A stretch of DNA of 46,457 bases from contig JBBSSJ010000002.1 of NCBI GenBank assembly GCA_038242095.1, forward strand, positions 1 through 46,457, read 5' to 3'. The notes under the pieces were generated by a model. The model did not search any database. It worked only from the letters and a program-made list of their open reading frames with translations, and had not been told where the DNA came from. The translations under genes and the position numbers were made by a program. The stretch comes from Persicitalea sp038242095. Lineage in GTDB: Bacteria > Bacteroidota > Bacteroidia > Cytophagales > Spirosomataceae. Shown piece after piece: positions 8,082-14,910 of this stretch. Within the stretch, counting starts at the first letter, position 1. The number at the start of each line of letters is the position of its first letter.

Positions 8082-8729
8082 TTATTGTATATCTTCCTCC
8101 AACAGCTTAAAATTCTCCTGTTGTATCCAAGCACTTACGAGCGCATAATGCTCTGCAAACTCTATATTTTCTGGAGTATTACCGATACTTTCACAAAGTT
8201 GTGGGAGAACTTCCAAGAATTCCATATAACGTTTCTGATGAAAATACGATCCTCGGGCACTATTTGGTTTAGAATGGTAGAGCCAATCCCTGATAATCTT
8301 GATAAGCGAATTATGATCTTCCTTATTATAGGCAGGAAAATCGTAGCCAGCCAGATCAGAAACTAGTCGCTTATACCTGTGGGATACTGAGCCGATGACG
8401 ATAAAGTCTTTTTTCCTGTGCAAAGCACTTCCAAAAGCTTTGCATCCCATAAAAATACCAAGTTCGTAAGGCATATTGTACCTTGGCAACGGGCTGTGTT
8501 CGGTTATTTCGACACAAGACAAATCATGTACACCATATCGACAGTCTTTAATTATTTTAACGATTTTGTCAATACGCACTCCCGCGACATTTCCCGATTC
8601 CATAGCACAGCGGGCTATGAAACCACAACTATGAACGGTGAACACGATCGCTCGGAAATGGTGAATGAATGTCGAATCGAAGGCGCAGTTTATGAAAATA
8701 TTACGATCATAATCACTTTCTTTTCCCAT
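8082..8729 (-). CDS. TIR/deoxyribosyltransferase-like Rossmann protein of unknown function
   Basis: 215 residues. The order of elements suggests a flavodoxin-like alpha/beta fold of the TIR or nucleoside-deoxyribosyltransferase kind: a first strand NIFINCAFD (10-18), a second strand GFIARCA (36-42), IIKDCRYGVHDLSCVE (59-74), a helix start YNMPYELGIFMG (84-95) with a glutamate (E89) where TIR and deoxyribosyltransferase enzymes place the catalytic Glu, and RYKRLVSDLAGYD (118-130). I recognise this as a recurrent bacterial family that I know only as hypothetical. Its start overlaps the preceding gene by 17 bases, implying coupled expression, and the OLD-type ATPase follows. A nucleotide-degrading effector is a reasonable inference; a regulator or signalling role is also possible. 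Confidence 0.72.
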   Translation of the reverse strand: MGKESDYDRNIFINCAFDSTFIHHFRAIVFTVHSCGFIARCAMESGNVAGVRIDKIVKIIKDCRYGVHDLSCVEITEHSPLPRYNMPYELGIFMGCKAFGSALHRKKDFIVIGSVSHRYKRLVSDLAGYDFPAYNKEDHNSLIKIIRDWLYHSKPNSARGSYFHQKRYMEFLEVLPQLCESIGNTPENIEFAEHYALVSAWIQQENFKLLEEDIQ

Positions 8730-8985
8730 TCTTCGCCGTGGTGTTGCGTAGATTCAAAGATTCGACAGCTCTTGCCGCCTTTGTTAGTGTCTTGGCTGAT
8801 ATCGCTGGATTAGTTTTAACTACCCTACCTTTGGCATCGGCAAATTCTTTTCTCAGCGTTCCGAGCTTCTTATCACTTCGTGCATCCGTACCATCAGGAT
8901 TCCGGATCGAGCCAGGATCAAGACCCAATCGCTTTTCAAGGCTTCCCACCCTAATGTCCGACCTGATTTGTCTTGGTTTACCCAT
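8713..8985 (-). CDS. small basic hypothetical protein, first gene of the accessory cassette
   Basis: 90 residues, rich in Lys/Arg, starting MGKPRQIRSDIRVGSLEKRLG and ending in a basic tail (AKNGKRK). It has no signal peptide or membrane segment. The central DARSDKKLGTLRKEF looks like a helix-turn-helix-sized or nucleic-acid-contacting segment, but I cannot assign a family. The 17-base overlap with the TIR-like gene argues that both are real and made together, as with toxin-antitoxin or effector-adaptor pairs. Base composition here is near that of the host, unlike the ATPase gene two genes downstream. Confidence 0.65.
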   Translation of the reverse strand: MGKPRQIRSDIRVGSLEKRLGLDPGSIRNPDGTDARSDKKLGTLRKEFADAKGRVVKTNPAISAKTLTKAARAVESLNLRNTTAKNGKRK

Positions 8986-9212
8986 GATGTGCGCTAGCTA
9001 TTGGATCGCCATATATGAAAGCTATGTTCTTGACATGCAATATCCGAAATATATCATAAAAATCATAAGGACCTAATCACAACTCGAACAGTGCAGGACC
9101 TACTTTGCGATTGTCAGATTCTTCCAGACCGTCAGAGACAGGGAAAGGGGAGCGGGGGGAAGCGGCGTGTTCATGAAAAAAGGTAAGTAGGCTACTGACT
9201 CACCCCTACATT
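8986..9212. other. intergenic region upstream of the accessory cassette
   Basis: 227 bases between the minus-strand cassette and the next minus-strand gene. The first 90 bases are AT-rich and should hold the cassette promoter; a TATATTTC element lies on the minus strand near 9047-9054, but no -33 TTTG stands at the right distance. No tRNA, hairpin terminator or direct repeat that would mark an insertion boundary is visible. Confidence 0.4.
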
Positions 9213-9680
9213 TCAGCCTTGCCTCTGCCCCAAGCCCCAAAAATCAAACTTTGGCTTCTGGGCTTGGTAGTTCAAATGCGCAAGTTCATTTTCCATTTGG
9301 TGCGCGAATTCCTTTCCTTCGGGGTGCAATATTTGCCAGATTCGGTCCCAGCCCAGGAAGCCGCCCACGTTCCGGTCGTCGATAAAGATGTCGGCGTTTA
9401 TCTTCCGGCTGTAACCTGGTTCAACCGACTCACCTAAGTAGGCTTCATTGATCGCATAAAAAATTACGCCGTTTTGCCGACAGTATTCTACCGCTTCCTC
9501 CAACGGTTCACCCTGGCGATAGGTCCACAAAATCAAACGGTGCCCTTTGCCCTGCAATGCTTTCAGCGTGGCAAAGGCAAACAACATTTCTTTTCCTAAA
9601 TTAGGATATTTGTGCTCGACTATGGTTCCGTCAAAATCCACGGCGATTATTTTACCCGAATTATTGATCAGATTGTTCAT
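9213..9680 (-). CDS. HAD-like phosphatase (BT0820-like)
   Basis: 155 residues. Motif I is IAVDFDGTIVEHKYP with the nucleophile and acid Asp pair (DFD), the second motif is LILWTYR where HAD enzymes have hydrophobic-T/S, and motif IV is DIFIDDRNVGG with the metal-binding DD. This small cap-less form is common in Bacteroidota; a Bacteroides thetaiotaomicron member (BT0820) has a known HAD structure. Substrate unknown. It stands alone, with a 227-base gap to the accessory cassette and 196 bases to the next gene, both on the minus strand. Confidence 0.82.
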   Translation of the reverse strand: MNNLINNSGKIIAVDFDGTIVEHKYPNLGKEMLFAFATLKALQGKGHRLILWTYRQGEPLEEAVEYCRQNGVIFYAINEAYLGESVEPGYSRKINADIFIDDRNVGGFLGWDRIWQILHPEGKEFAHQMENELAHLNYQAQKPKFDFWGLGQRQG

Positions 9681-9876
9681 GGGCCTATATTGCTGTCTGA
9701 ATTTAAGTTTTTGCTGCTGTCTTTCTAGAGTAACTACCGGCGAATTTAATTATCCCATCAATAACTACCTACATTTTCCTCTAATGTCTCCTGAATGATC
9801 GAAAATATGGTCTCTCAGAAATAGCCTCCTAGCAATAAACCTATCAGATCAATTCGGGCAAGGCTCGGTCAGGAAT

Positions 9877-10134
9877 TCACCCAGGTCCTTTCTGTCCGCC
9901 ACATTGTAAAAAGTTAGCGCAGCTTTTGTAAAAACCCTGCACAGTTCTCTTGTAGGCTTCGCAGTTGGCCTTGGTAGGATTAGTGCCGTACGCCATTCCG
10001 GCATCTAGCACTTTTTGAGAATTATTGGAGCAATTTTGGGGAGACGGTGCCGTATCCTTTTTGCTGCAACCCAGTAGGGCGGCGATCGCTAAGTAAGCGG
10101 TCAGTACTTTGATGGTCTTGAAGTTAGCTTTCAT
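9877..10134 (-). CDS. small cysteine-rich lipoprotein
   Basis: 85 residues from the ATG at 10134, which opens a lipoprotein signal (MKANFKTIKVL, hydrophobic stretch, lipobox LLGC). An in-frame ATG 24 bases upstream gives only a charged extension. The mature part has four or more Cys (QNC, KANCEAY, YKSCANFLQCGG), probably disulfide-bonded in the periplasm. No known family is recognised. A strong promoter match lies 22 bases upstream. Confidence 0.7.
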   Translation of the reverse strand: MKANFKTIKVLTAYLAIAALLGCSKKDTAPSPQNCSNNSQKVLDAGMAYGTNPTKANCEAYKRTVQGFYKSCANFLQCGGQKGPG

Positions 10135-10139
10135 AAGGA

Positions 10140-10163
10140 TATGTTTGTTTTTATTCAAACATA
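10140..10163. promoter_or_regulatory. palindrome overlapping the lipoprotein promoter
   Basis: TATGTTTG (10140-10147) and its exact inverse CAAACATA (10156-10163) flank an 8-base spacer TTTTTATT. The right arm, read on the minus strand, is the -7 element of the lipoprotein promoter. A very similar palindrome (TGTTTG, spacer TATTTATT, CAAACA) stands at 31933-31952 before the RRM gene. It may be an operator, though two AT-rich promoters can share such arms by chance. Confidence 0.4.
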
Positions 10164-10186
10164 GTCGTACGGTCTTACTTTTGCAA
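10156..10186 (-). promoter_or_regulatory. Bacteroidota-type promoter of the small lipoprotein gene
   Basis: On the minus strand TTG (10186-10184), 20 bases, then TATGTTTG (10163-10156), an exact match to the TAnnTTTG -7 element with consensus spacing. Predicted transcription starts about 15 bases before the ATG at 10134, giving a short leader. Confidence 0.6.
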
Positions 10187-10260
10187 CCGGGTGTCGGGTC
10201 TGGTTAGCGGGTGGCTGGTACCAGTGCGTGGCTGGAAGATTCACGGCGGTCGATAGGCGT

Positions 10261-10290
10261 TTTGCCTCTCCACAATTTTTAGTATTTTGG
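10261..10290 (+). promoter_or_regulatory. probable promoter of the serine hydrolase gene
   Basis: TTTG at 10261-10264 is followed after 18 bases by TATTTTGG at 10283-10290, close to TAnnTTTG. The start codon is at 10319, leaving a leader of about 20-25 bases. The -7 element is imperfect. Confidence 0.35.
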
Positions 10291-10318
10291 CTGACCTGTC
10301 TTCAATCTTAACCGACCC

Positions 10319-11623
10319 ATGAAAGGACTCTTTCTAAAAACTTACCTCCCGCTCCTGCTGCTTACAAACGCTCTATCCAGTTATGCTCAGCCTAAAACGG
10401 ACGCCTTCCTCACTGAACTTTTCGCCCAAAATCAAAATCCCATTTTTCAGGAAGTCATTCGAAATCCCGCCAAGTACCGACTCCAAATTATTTACACCCG
10501 CATCGACCGCGACCGGAATAACAAACCGACGTTCACGAATTTTGTCTATAATTTGGATAGCACCTCTTATTTTAATCCTGCATCCATCGTCAAGCTCCCT
10601 TTGGTGTTGTTATCCCTAGAAAAGCTCAACCGCATGAAGGTACCCGGCGTCGATATGTTTACGCCCATGCAGTTTGACAGCACTTTTGGCGGCCAGAACC
10701 GCCATTTGGGCGATGCTACGGCCAAAGACGGCTATCCGTCGATTGCCCATTTTATCAAAAAAGCCTTGCTGGTAAGCGAAAATGATCCTTACAGCCGGAT
10801 GTACGAGTTTGTGGGCCAACAAGCGATCAACCGACGGCTGCACGGAATGGGCTACGCCGACACCCGCATCACGCATCGTTTTGTGCGCATGTCGGCCGAG
10901 GAGAATCGCCACACCAACCCCATTCGCTTCGTACGTGCGGACGGCTCGCTGGTCTACGCGCAACCCGCCGCGTACAATGCCGATCCGTTCGATTTTAGCC
11001 GGAAAGACACGCTGGGTATTGGCTACATGAATAGCCAGGACAGCATCGTGCACCAGCCTTTCGATTTTTCGACCCGCAATAAACTGCCCCTCGAAACCAT
11101 GCATACCCTTCTGCGTGCGACGCTTTTTCCCGCTTCGGTTCCCACTCGACAGCGCTTCGATCTGACCAAAACGGATTATGATTTCGTGTACCAATACCTG
11201 TCCCAATTCCCCGGCGAGACGAATTATCCCAAATACGATGGCGCGCAGTACTACGACAGTTATGCCAAATTTTTCTTTCAGGATAGCCTGCACCAGCGTC
11301 TGCCCGAGGGCGTGCGGGTATTTAATAAGGTGGGTTGGGCCTATGGCTTCCTGACCGACGCCAGCTACGTAGCCGATTTCAAGAACAATATTGAATACAT
11401 GCTCTCCGCCACGATTTACGTGAACGACAACAGCATTCTGAATGATAACCGATACGAATACGAGTCAGTCGGCCATCCGTTTTTATATCAGTTGGGCCAG
11501 GCCATATACCAACACGAATTGACCAGGAAACGAAGGTTTCCGCCCGATTTGAAACGATTTAAGCTCGATTACGAAAAGCGGGTTAGCGATGGTCGGGCGG
11601 TGGTGAAGGATGTGGACAATTGA
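10319..11623 (+). CDS. class A beta-lactamase-like serine hydrolase, secreted
   Basis: 434 residues with a signal peptide ending near SSYAQ. The three active-site motifs of the penicillin-binding/beta-lactamase fold are visible: SxxK as S89-I-V-K92 after NPA, an SDN-like SEN at 153-155 in LVSENDPYSR, and K337-V-G339 in place of KTG. The protein is about 150 residues longer than a classical class A beta-lactamase. It is more likely an exported peptidase or esterase of this fold than a resistance enzyme; no Omega-loop ExxxN of the resistance type was identified with confidence. It is monocistronic and preceded by a plausible promoter. Confidence 0.82.
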   Translation: MKGLFLKTYLPLLLLTNALSSYAQPKTDAFLTELFAQNQNPIFQEVIRNPAKYRLQIIYTRIDRDRNNKPTFTNFVYNLDSTSYFNPASIVKLPLVLLSLEKLNRMKVPGVDMFTPMQFDSTFGGQNRHLGDATAKDGYPSIAHFIKKALLVSENDPYSRMYEFVGQQAINRRLHGMGYADTRITHRFVRMSAEENRHTNPIRFVRADGSLVYAQPAAYNADPFDFSRKDTLGIGYMNSQDSIVHQPFDFSTRNKLPLETMHTLLRATLFPASVPTRQRFDLTKTDYDFVYQYLSQFPGETNYPKYDGAQYYDSYAKFFFQDSLHQRLPEGVRVFNKVGWAYGFLTDASYVADFKNNIEYMLSATIYVNDNSILNDNRYEYESVGHPFLYQLGQAIYQHELTRKRRFPPDLKRFKLDYEKRVSDGRAVVKDVDN

Positions 11624-11631
11624 GCAGGAAT

Positions 11632-11763
11632 CTACAATGCCAGAAGAGAATCCAATTCAATGCTCTCCATTAGTTGGGACAAACGGCCTGCCTCAGAAGT
11701 AATGATCCAGTCTCCATTTGACTTTAAATCAAAAAGCTTGAGTTTTTTGACGATCAGGTTAAA
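11632..11763 (-). pseudogene. orphan C-terminal coding fragment, 43 codons
   Basis: Downstream of the ClC gene on the minus strand an open stretch of 43 codons runs from a stop at 11764-11766 to TAG at 11632-11634, with no good start. It reads like real protein (KKLKLFDLKSNG, then DWIITSEAGRLSQLMESIEL), with balanced hydrophobic and charged residues. I do not recognise the family. It may be the tail of a gene whose 5' part was lost when the ClC gene arrived, or a chance frame. Confidence 0.3.
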
Positions 11764-11795
11764 TTAACATAATTACGTCGTCAAGAACCAATTTA

Positions 11796-13067
11796 CTACT
11801 CAGCTGCTGACAGTTGTGAGCCAATGAATGGTATCCTGGGAGCTAAAAAGTACCCAGTCAAGCTGGCGAAAAGGATGGGGGTCAAATACCCGAAACCGGT
11901 CAGGGTCGCCAGCAGAATGGTCGTGCTCATCGGGGTGCGGGTGACGCAGGAGTTGATGGCCGCCATACAACTAATGATAGTCAGGGTCAGGCTAACCCCG
12001 GGCAAAATTTGGTGAATAATTAACCCGAGCGTGGCCCCTGCAAAAAACAAGGGGATGATAAAACCGCCCCGCCAGCCCGAAGTGACGGTAACAGCGATCG
12101 CTACAATCTTGACTGCCAGCACGGCGAGCAGCATTTGAACCGGTAAATCCGCATTCAAAAGTTGACTTATTTCGTGGTGCCCAAAATACCGCGTTATGGG
12201 AAAATAGTAGGCTGAAATACCCAAGATAAGCCCGCCAACGAAGGTTTTCAGGTAGATGGGCCATGACGGTTGGTTAAAAAGCAGTTTAAAAAACTTGGTG
12301 CAGTATATAAACGACCACCCGAGTCCGGTACCCGCTACCCCAAAAAGGATAGCGTAACCAAAGTCGAAAACACCAGAATATTCATAAGCCGACAAATTCC
12401 AGGTTGGGCCGAGTCCAAGGTGAATAATGAGGGCGAAAACAAGGTAGCTGAAGCTACTGGCGACCAGTGCCGGTATGATGGCGCGGTAGTACTCAACAGC
12501 GTGCTTATGGTGAAGAATTTCCAAGGCAAATAAGCTACCGCCCAAGGGTGCTCCAAATAACGCAGTAAAGCCCGACGCCATGCCCGCAATGCTCATCGAA
12601 CGCAAATCTTCACCTTTCAAACGGAGTATTTTCCCCAACCAGCTTCCGGTCGATCCGGTCACTTGAATCAGCGGAGCTTCCGGCCCAAGATTGCCGCCCG
12701 AGGCGACACACAGCAGGGAGGATAAAATCATAGATGGATTACTTTTGGGATCGAGTTTGCCGTGATTAAACCGAATGTTATTTACAATCAAATGAATCTC
12801 GCCCGGATCGCCGATAAAGTGAATGACCAATCCCGCCAGCAAACCACAAATTGCCATCACCGGGACGACCAGCCACCCCTCGAATAAGGCGAGTCTATGA
12901 GTCAGAAATTCGAGCACGATCCAATAGACTCCGGCGATTAGTCCTCCTACCAGCCCCAAAATCGCCCACAGAATAAAGTTACGGCTGAATACGAAAGGGT
13001 TGAATCGAACAGGTTGATCTAAAATATTTGAGTAAGCAATCAGCTTCCGCTTTCTTCTGAGTTTCAT
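11796..13067 (-). CDS. ClC-family chloride channel/transporter
   Basis: 423 residues from the ATG at 13067 (MKLRRKRK), preferred because the 16 extra codons from the ATG at 13115 are polar and atypical; the longer form cannot be excluded. The ClC selectivity signatures are present: GGNLGPEAPLIQ with the gating-type Glu in the GxExP loop, MASGFTALFGAPLGGSLFALE, and SGWRGGFIIPLFFAGATLG for the GxFxP motif. About ten membrane segments are visible and there is no C-terminal CBS domain. The gating glutamate suggests a Cl-/H+ antiporter rather than a channel; fluoride-type ClC cannot be excluded. The gene appears monocistronic. Confidence 0.87.
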   Translation of the reverse strand: MKLRRKRKLIAYSNILDQPVRFNPFVFSRNFILWAILGLVGGLIAGVYWIVLEFLTHRLALFEGWLVVPVMAICGLLAGLVIHFIGDPGEIHLIVNNIRFNHGKLDPKSNPSMILSSLLCVASGGNLGPEAPLIQVTGSTGSWLGKILRLKGEDLRSMSIAGMASGFTALFGAPLGGSLFALEILHHKHAVEYYRAIIPALVASSFSYLVFALIIHLGLGPTWNLSAYEYSGVFDFGYAILFGVAGTGLGWSFIYCTKFFKLLFNQPSWPIYLKTFVGGLILGISAYYFPITRYFGHHEISQLLNADLPVQMLLAVLAVKIVAIAVTVTSGWRGGFIIPLFFAGATLGLIIHQILPGVSLTLTIISCMAAINSCVTRTPMSTTILLATLTGFGYLTPILFASLTGYFLAPRIPFIGSQLSAAE

Positions 13068-13208
13068 TTTTAAATTAAGGTGTTGCGGACAGGTATAATC
13101 CGTAAAATTACGCAATAGCCAACATCCCAGGAAAATGAATTCCTAAAAACAGAAGATTTGCAACTGGCGTGCAGAAAAACGCCAAATTTCAAACTTGCCC
13201 CCAACGCT

Positions 13209-13521
13209 TCACTTTCCTGTCTCCCGCGTCCGTAAGTACCCTGTTAAATCCAACAGCTCCTTCTCAGAGAGCGGCTCCAAATAGCTCCGTCGGCATCACC
13301 GACACGGGCGTTACTTCCCGCGACTGCACATCCGGTTTGTTGAGAACTACCGCGTCTTGCCCCACCACGTAGAGGGTTAGCTGGCGGTCGGTGTCTTCCA
13401 GAATCACAATGCGGCTGTTACCATCTCTGGAGAATCCCTTAGCTCGCGATTCGTAATCGCGGTTTTCGGCCACCCACAGGCGACCCCGGTCGTCCCAGCA
13501 AAAGACCATCGTCTGCATCAT
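13209..13521 (-). pseudogene. remnant of a PVC-type dehydrogenase (propeller start joined to gene end)
   Basis: The first 46 codons (13521 to about 13384) match the propeller start of PVC-type dehydrogenases: VFCWDDRGRLWVAENRDYES, GNSRIVILEDTDR. The complete relative at 41080 has MAWDERGRLWVVESVDYPN and KICEDTDGDG at the same place. Directly after EDTDR the frame jumps to a C-terminal segment (QDAVVLNKPDVQSREVTPVSVMPTEL), so several hundred codons are missing. A one-base insertion (two C at 13277-13278 on the plus strand) then gives FGAAL-stop; removing it restores FEPLSEKELLDLTGYLRTRE and the natural stop at 13209-13211. N-terminal codons are also missing. A non-functional relic. Confidence 0.75.
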
Positions 13522-13632
13522 TATGGGTTAGGCAGCCCAGGCGTTTACGGCGAATCTTTTTTGATGTTCCAATCGCCGGTGCGAGCACGGGCTGAGCCGA
13601 TGCTAAGTTGATTGTCTACGCGCCAAGGTGCT

Positions 13633-13670
13633 AAAAAGGGGCCGATGGAAAATTCCATCGGCCCCTTTTT
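13633..13670 (-). terminator. strong intrinsic terminator
   Basis: A perfect 18-bp stem (core GGGGCCGATGGAA) with a 2-base centre, flanked by A5 and T6 runs, so it can work in both directions. It begins immediately after the stop of the proline-rich gene (13671-13673) and separates it from the dehydrogenase relic. Confidence 0.8.
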
Positions 13671-13958
13671 TCATTTCATCGGATAAACCGGATCGGTACC
13701 CGGAATTGGATCGGGATTTAACTCAGGAATACCCGGGTCGTCGGGTTCGCGCTCGGGGGCCGGGTCGTAACGCGGCGTTTCAGATGGCGGATTCGTTATG
13801 GGAGTTTCGTCGGGCAGTACTGGATCGGGAGCCTCGGGATGGTTGGGCAGCACGGGGGTTTCGGGTGGGCCAACGGGCGGCATGATGTCGGGGGCGGGAA
13901 TGCCGCCGGGCGTCGGTACGCCTGGGATAGGATTTTGGTCGGCTATCATAGGGATCAA
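13671..13958 (-). CDS. proline-rich low-complexity protein
   Basis: 95 residues dominated by Pro, Glu, Asp, Gly and Thr in repeats of PxxP and PETP type (NPIPGVPTPGG, PVGPPETPV, PDDPGIPEL), with no signal peptide, membrane segment or Cys. Acidic and probably disordered. Similar proline-rich small proteins are frequent in Cytophagales, but no function is known. The strong terminator directly at its stop supports its being expressed. An overlapping frame on the other strand is not proline-organised and I regard it as a shadow. Confidence 0.55.
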   Translation of the reverse strand: MIPMIADQNPIPGVPTPGGIPAPDIMPPVGPPETPVLPNHPEAPDPVLPDETPITNPPSETPRYDPAPEREPDDPGIPELNPDPIPGTDPVYPMK

Positions 13959-14056
13959 GGTTTGGTTGATTTATTGCGTTCTTGTCAATCAAACTTGGCA
14001 TCGAAAAAACCATGCCGACTCCTGCTTAGAGCGCCCGTTTACCTCCCCAATCTGAC

Positions 14057-14836
14057 TCATGGCTCCTGCCGGTACATCTTAGTCATCAATTCATAGAGCG
14101 CCGGATGCTTTTCTTCAAACAGTTCGGGTTGACTGAAAAAGTACTCGCTCGCCACACTCAAAAACTCCACTTCGTTCGTGGCCGCGTAGGGGTTGATGTC
14201 CGACTCATTTTCTTTTATTTTTTCAATTTCCTTATGAACCAGTTGAAGCCAGGGAAGCGTATACTGTTTCTGCATCAGGCTTTCGGGAATGCCGTCGGTG
14301 GCTCCATCGGCTTTATCGATCAGGTGGACGAACTCGTGAATCCCCACGTTGCCTTTGCCCTTCTCGCTCTCAAACCCTTGATGCAGCGCGGGCAGCGACA
14401 GAATCATCAGCCGATTCATATTACCCGACCCCACTTTACCCAAAATATTTCGCGCTTCGCCTTCGGTTTGATTGTCGGCGTTGAAAGTGCTTTTATAGAG
14501 CAGTACTTCACTGATGTTGCGGTAGCGCAATTGTGGGAAACCAAACAGCGGAATTACGGCACTCGAAGCGACCAATAGCCGGTCAGTATCGTCGATTTCC
14601 ATTTCAACGCCCGTGATGGTTACTTCATTCATAAAGCTTACTATTTCTCCCTCAAAGCGTCGCTTGCCGTCGGTAGATAAGTTCTCATAAAAGGATACTT
14701 TGTCTGCCAGAATGGTCCGCCAGGTTTTGGAAAATCCAGCATACGTCTTCTTACTTCTCTGCTGAAGCATCCAGATCACAAAAGCAACAAGGAGGATCGA
14801 GAAGCCGATAAAAAGCAAATAGGTTATATTCATCAA
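14057..14836 (-). CDS. mtfA: MtfA-like zinc-dependent peptidase (M90)
   Basis: 259 residues with one N-terminal membrane helix (residues about 4-24) that is absent from the E. coli protein and would anchor the domain at the membrane. The zinc site is H167-E-F-V-H171 (HExxH) in VGIHEFVHLID, and the downstream helix INPYAATNEVEFLSVASEYFF gives the third ligand, as in MtfA/Mlc titration factor A. SSAVIPLFGF and VLLYKSTF are family-typical. In enterobacteria MtfA binds the repressor Mlc; no Mlc is seen here, so peptidase activity is the safer statement. The gene stands alone between the proline-rich gene and a pseudogene on the same strand. Confidence 0.85.
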   Translation of the reverse strand: MMNITYLLFIGFSILLVAFVIWMLQQRSKKTYAGFSKTWRTILADKVSFYENLSTDGKRRFEGEIVSFMNEVTITGVEMEIDDTDRLLVASSAVIPLFGFPQLRYRNISEVLLYKSTFNADNQTEGEARNILGKVGSGNMNRLMILSLPALHQGFESEKGKGNVGIHEFVHLIDKADGATDGIPESLMQKQYTLPWLQLVHKEIEKIKENESDINPYAATNEVEFLSVASEYFFSQPELFEEKHPALYELMTKMYRQEP

Positions 14837-14910
14837 ACTTTATTTTTTGGAACAAAAATGTCGGCATAAAACAAGCCAAGCCGTAAGCGGATCGCCCATT
14901 ACACATTAAT

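Noticed and set aside
8986..9212. tRNA or attachment site that could explain insertion of the AT-rich cassette
   Set aside because: No cloverleaf, CCA end or flanking direct repeat was found by eye on either strand.
10616..11293. Open frame of 225 codons opposite the serine hydrolase
   Set aside because: The hydrolase has a signal peptide and all three active-site motifs; the antisense frame shows none.
10319..11623. Antibiotic-resistance beta-lactamase
   Set aside because: The motifs fit the fold, but length and the KVG third motif differ from known resistance enzymes, and no resistance context is present.
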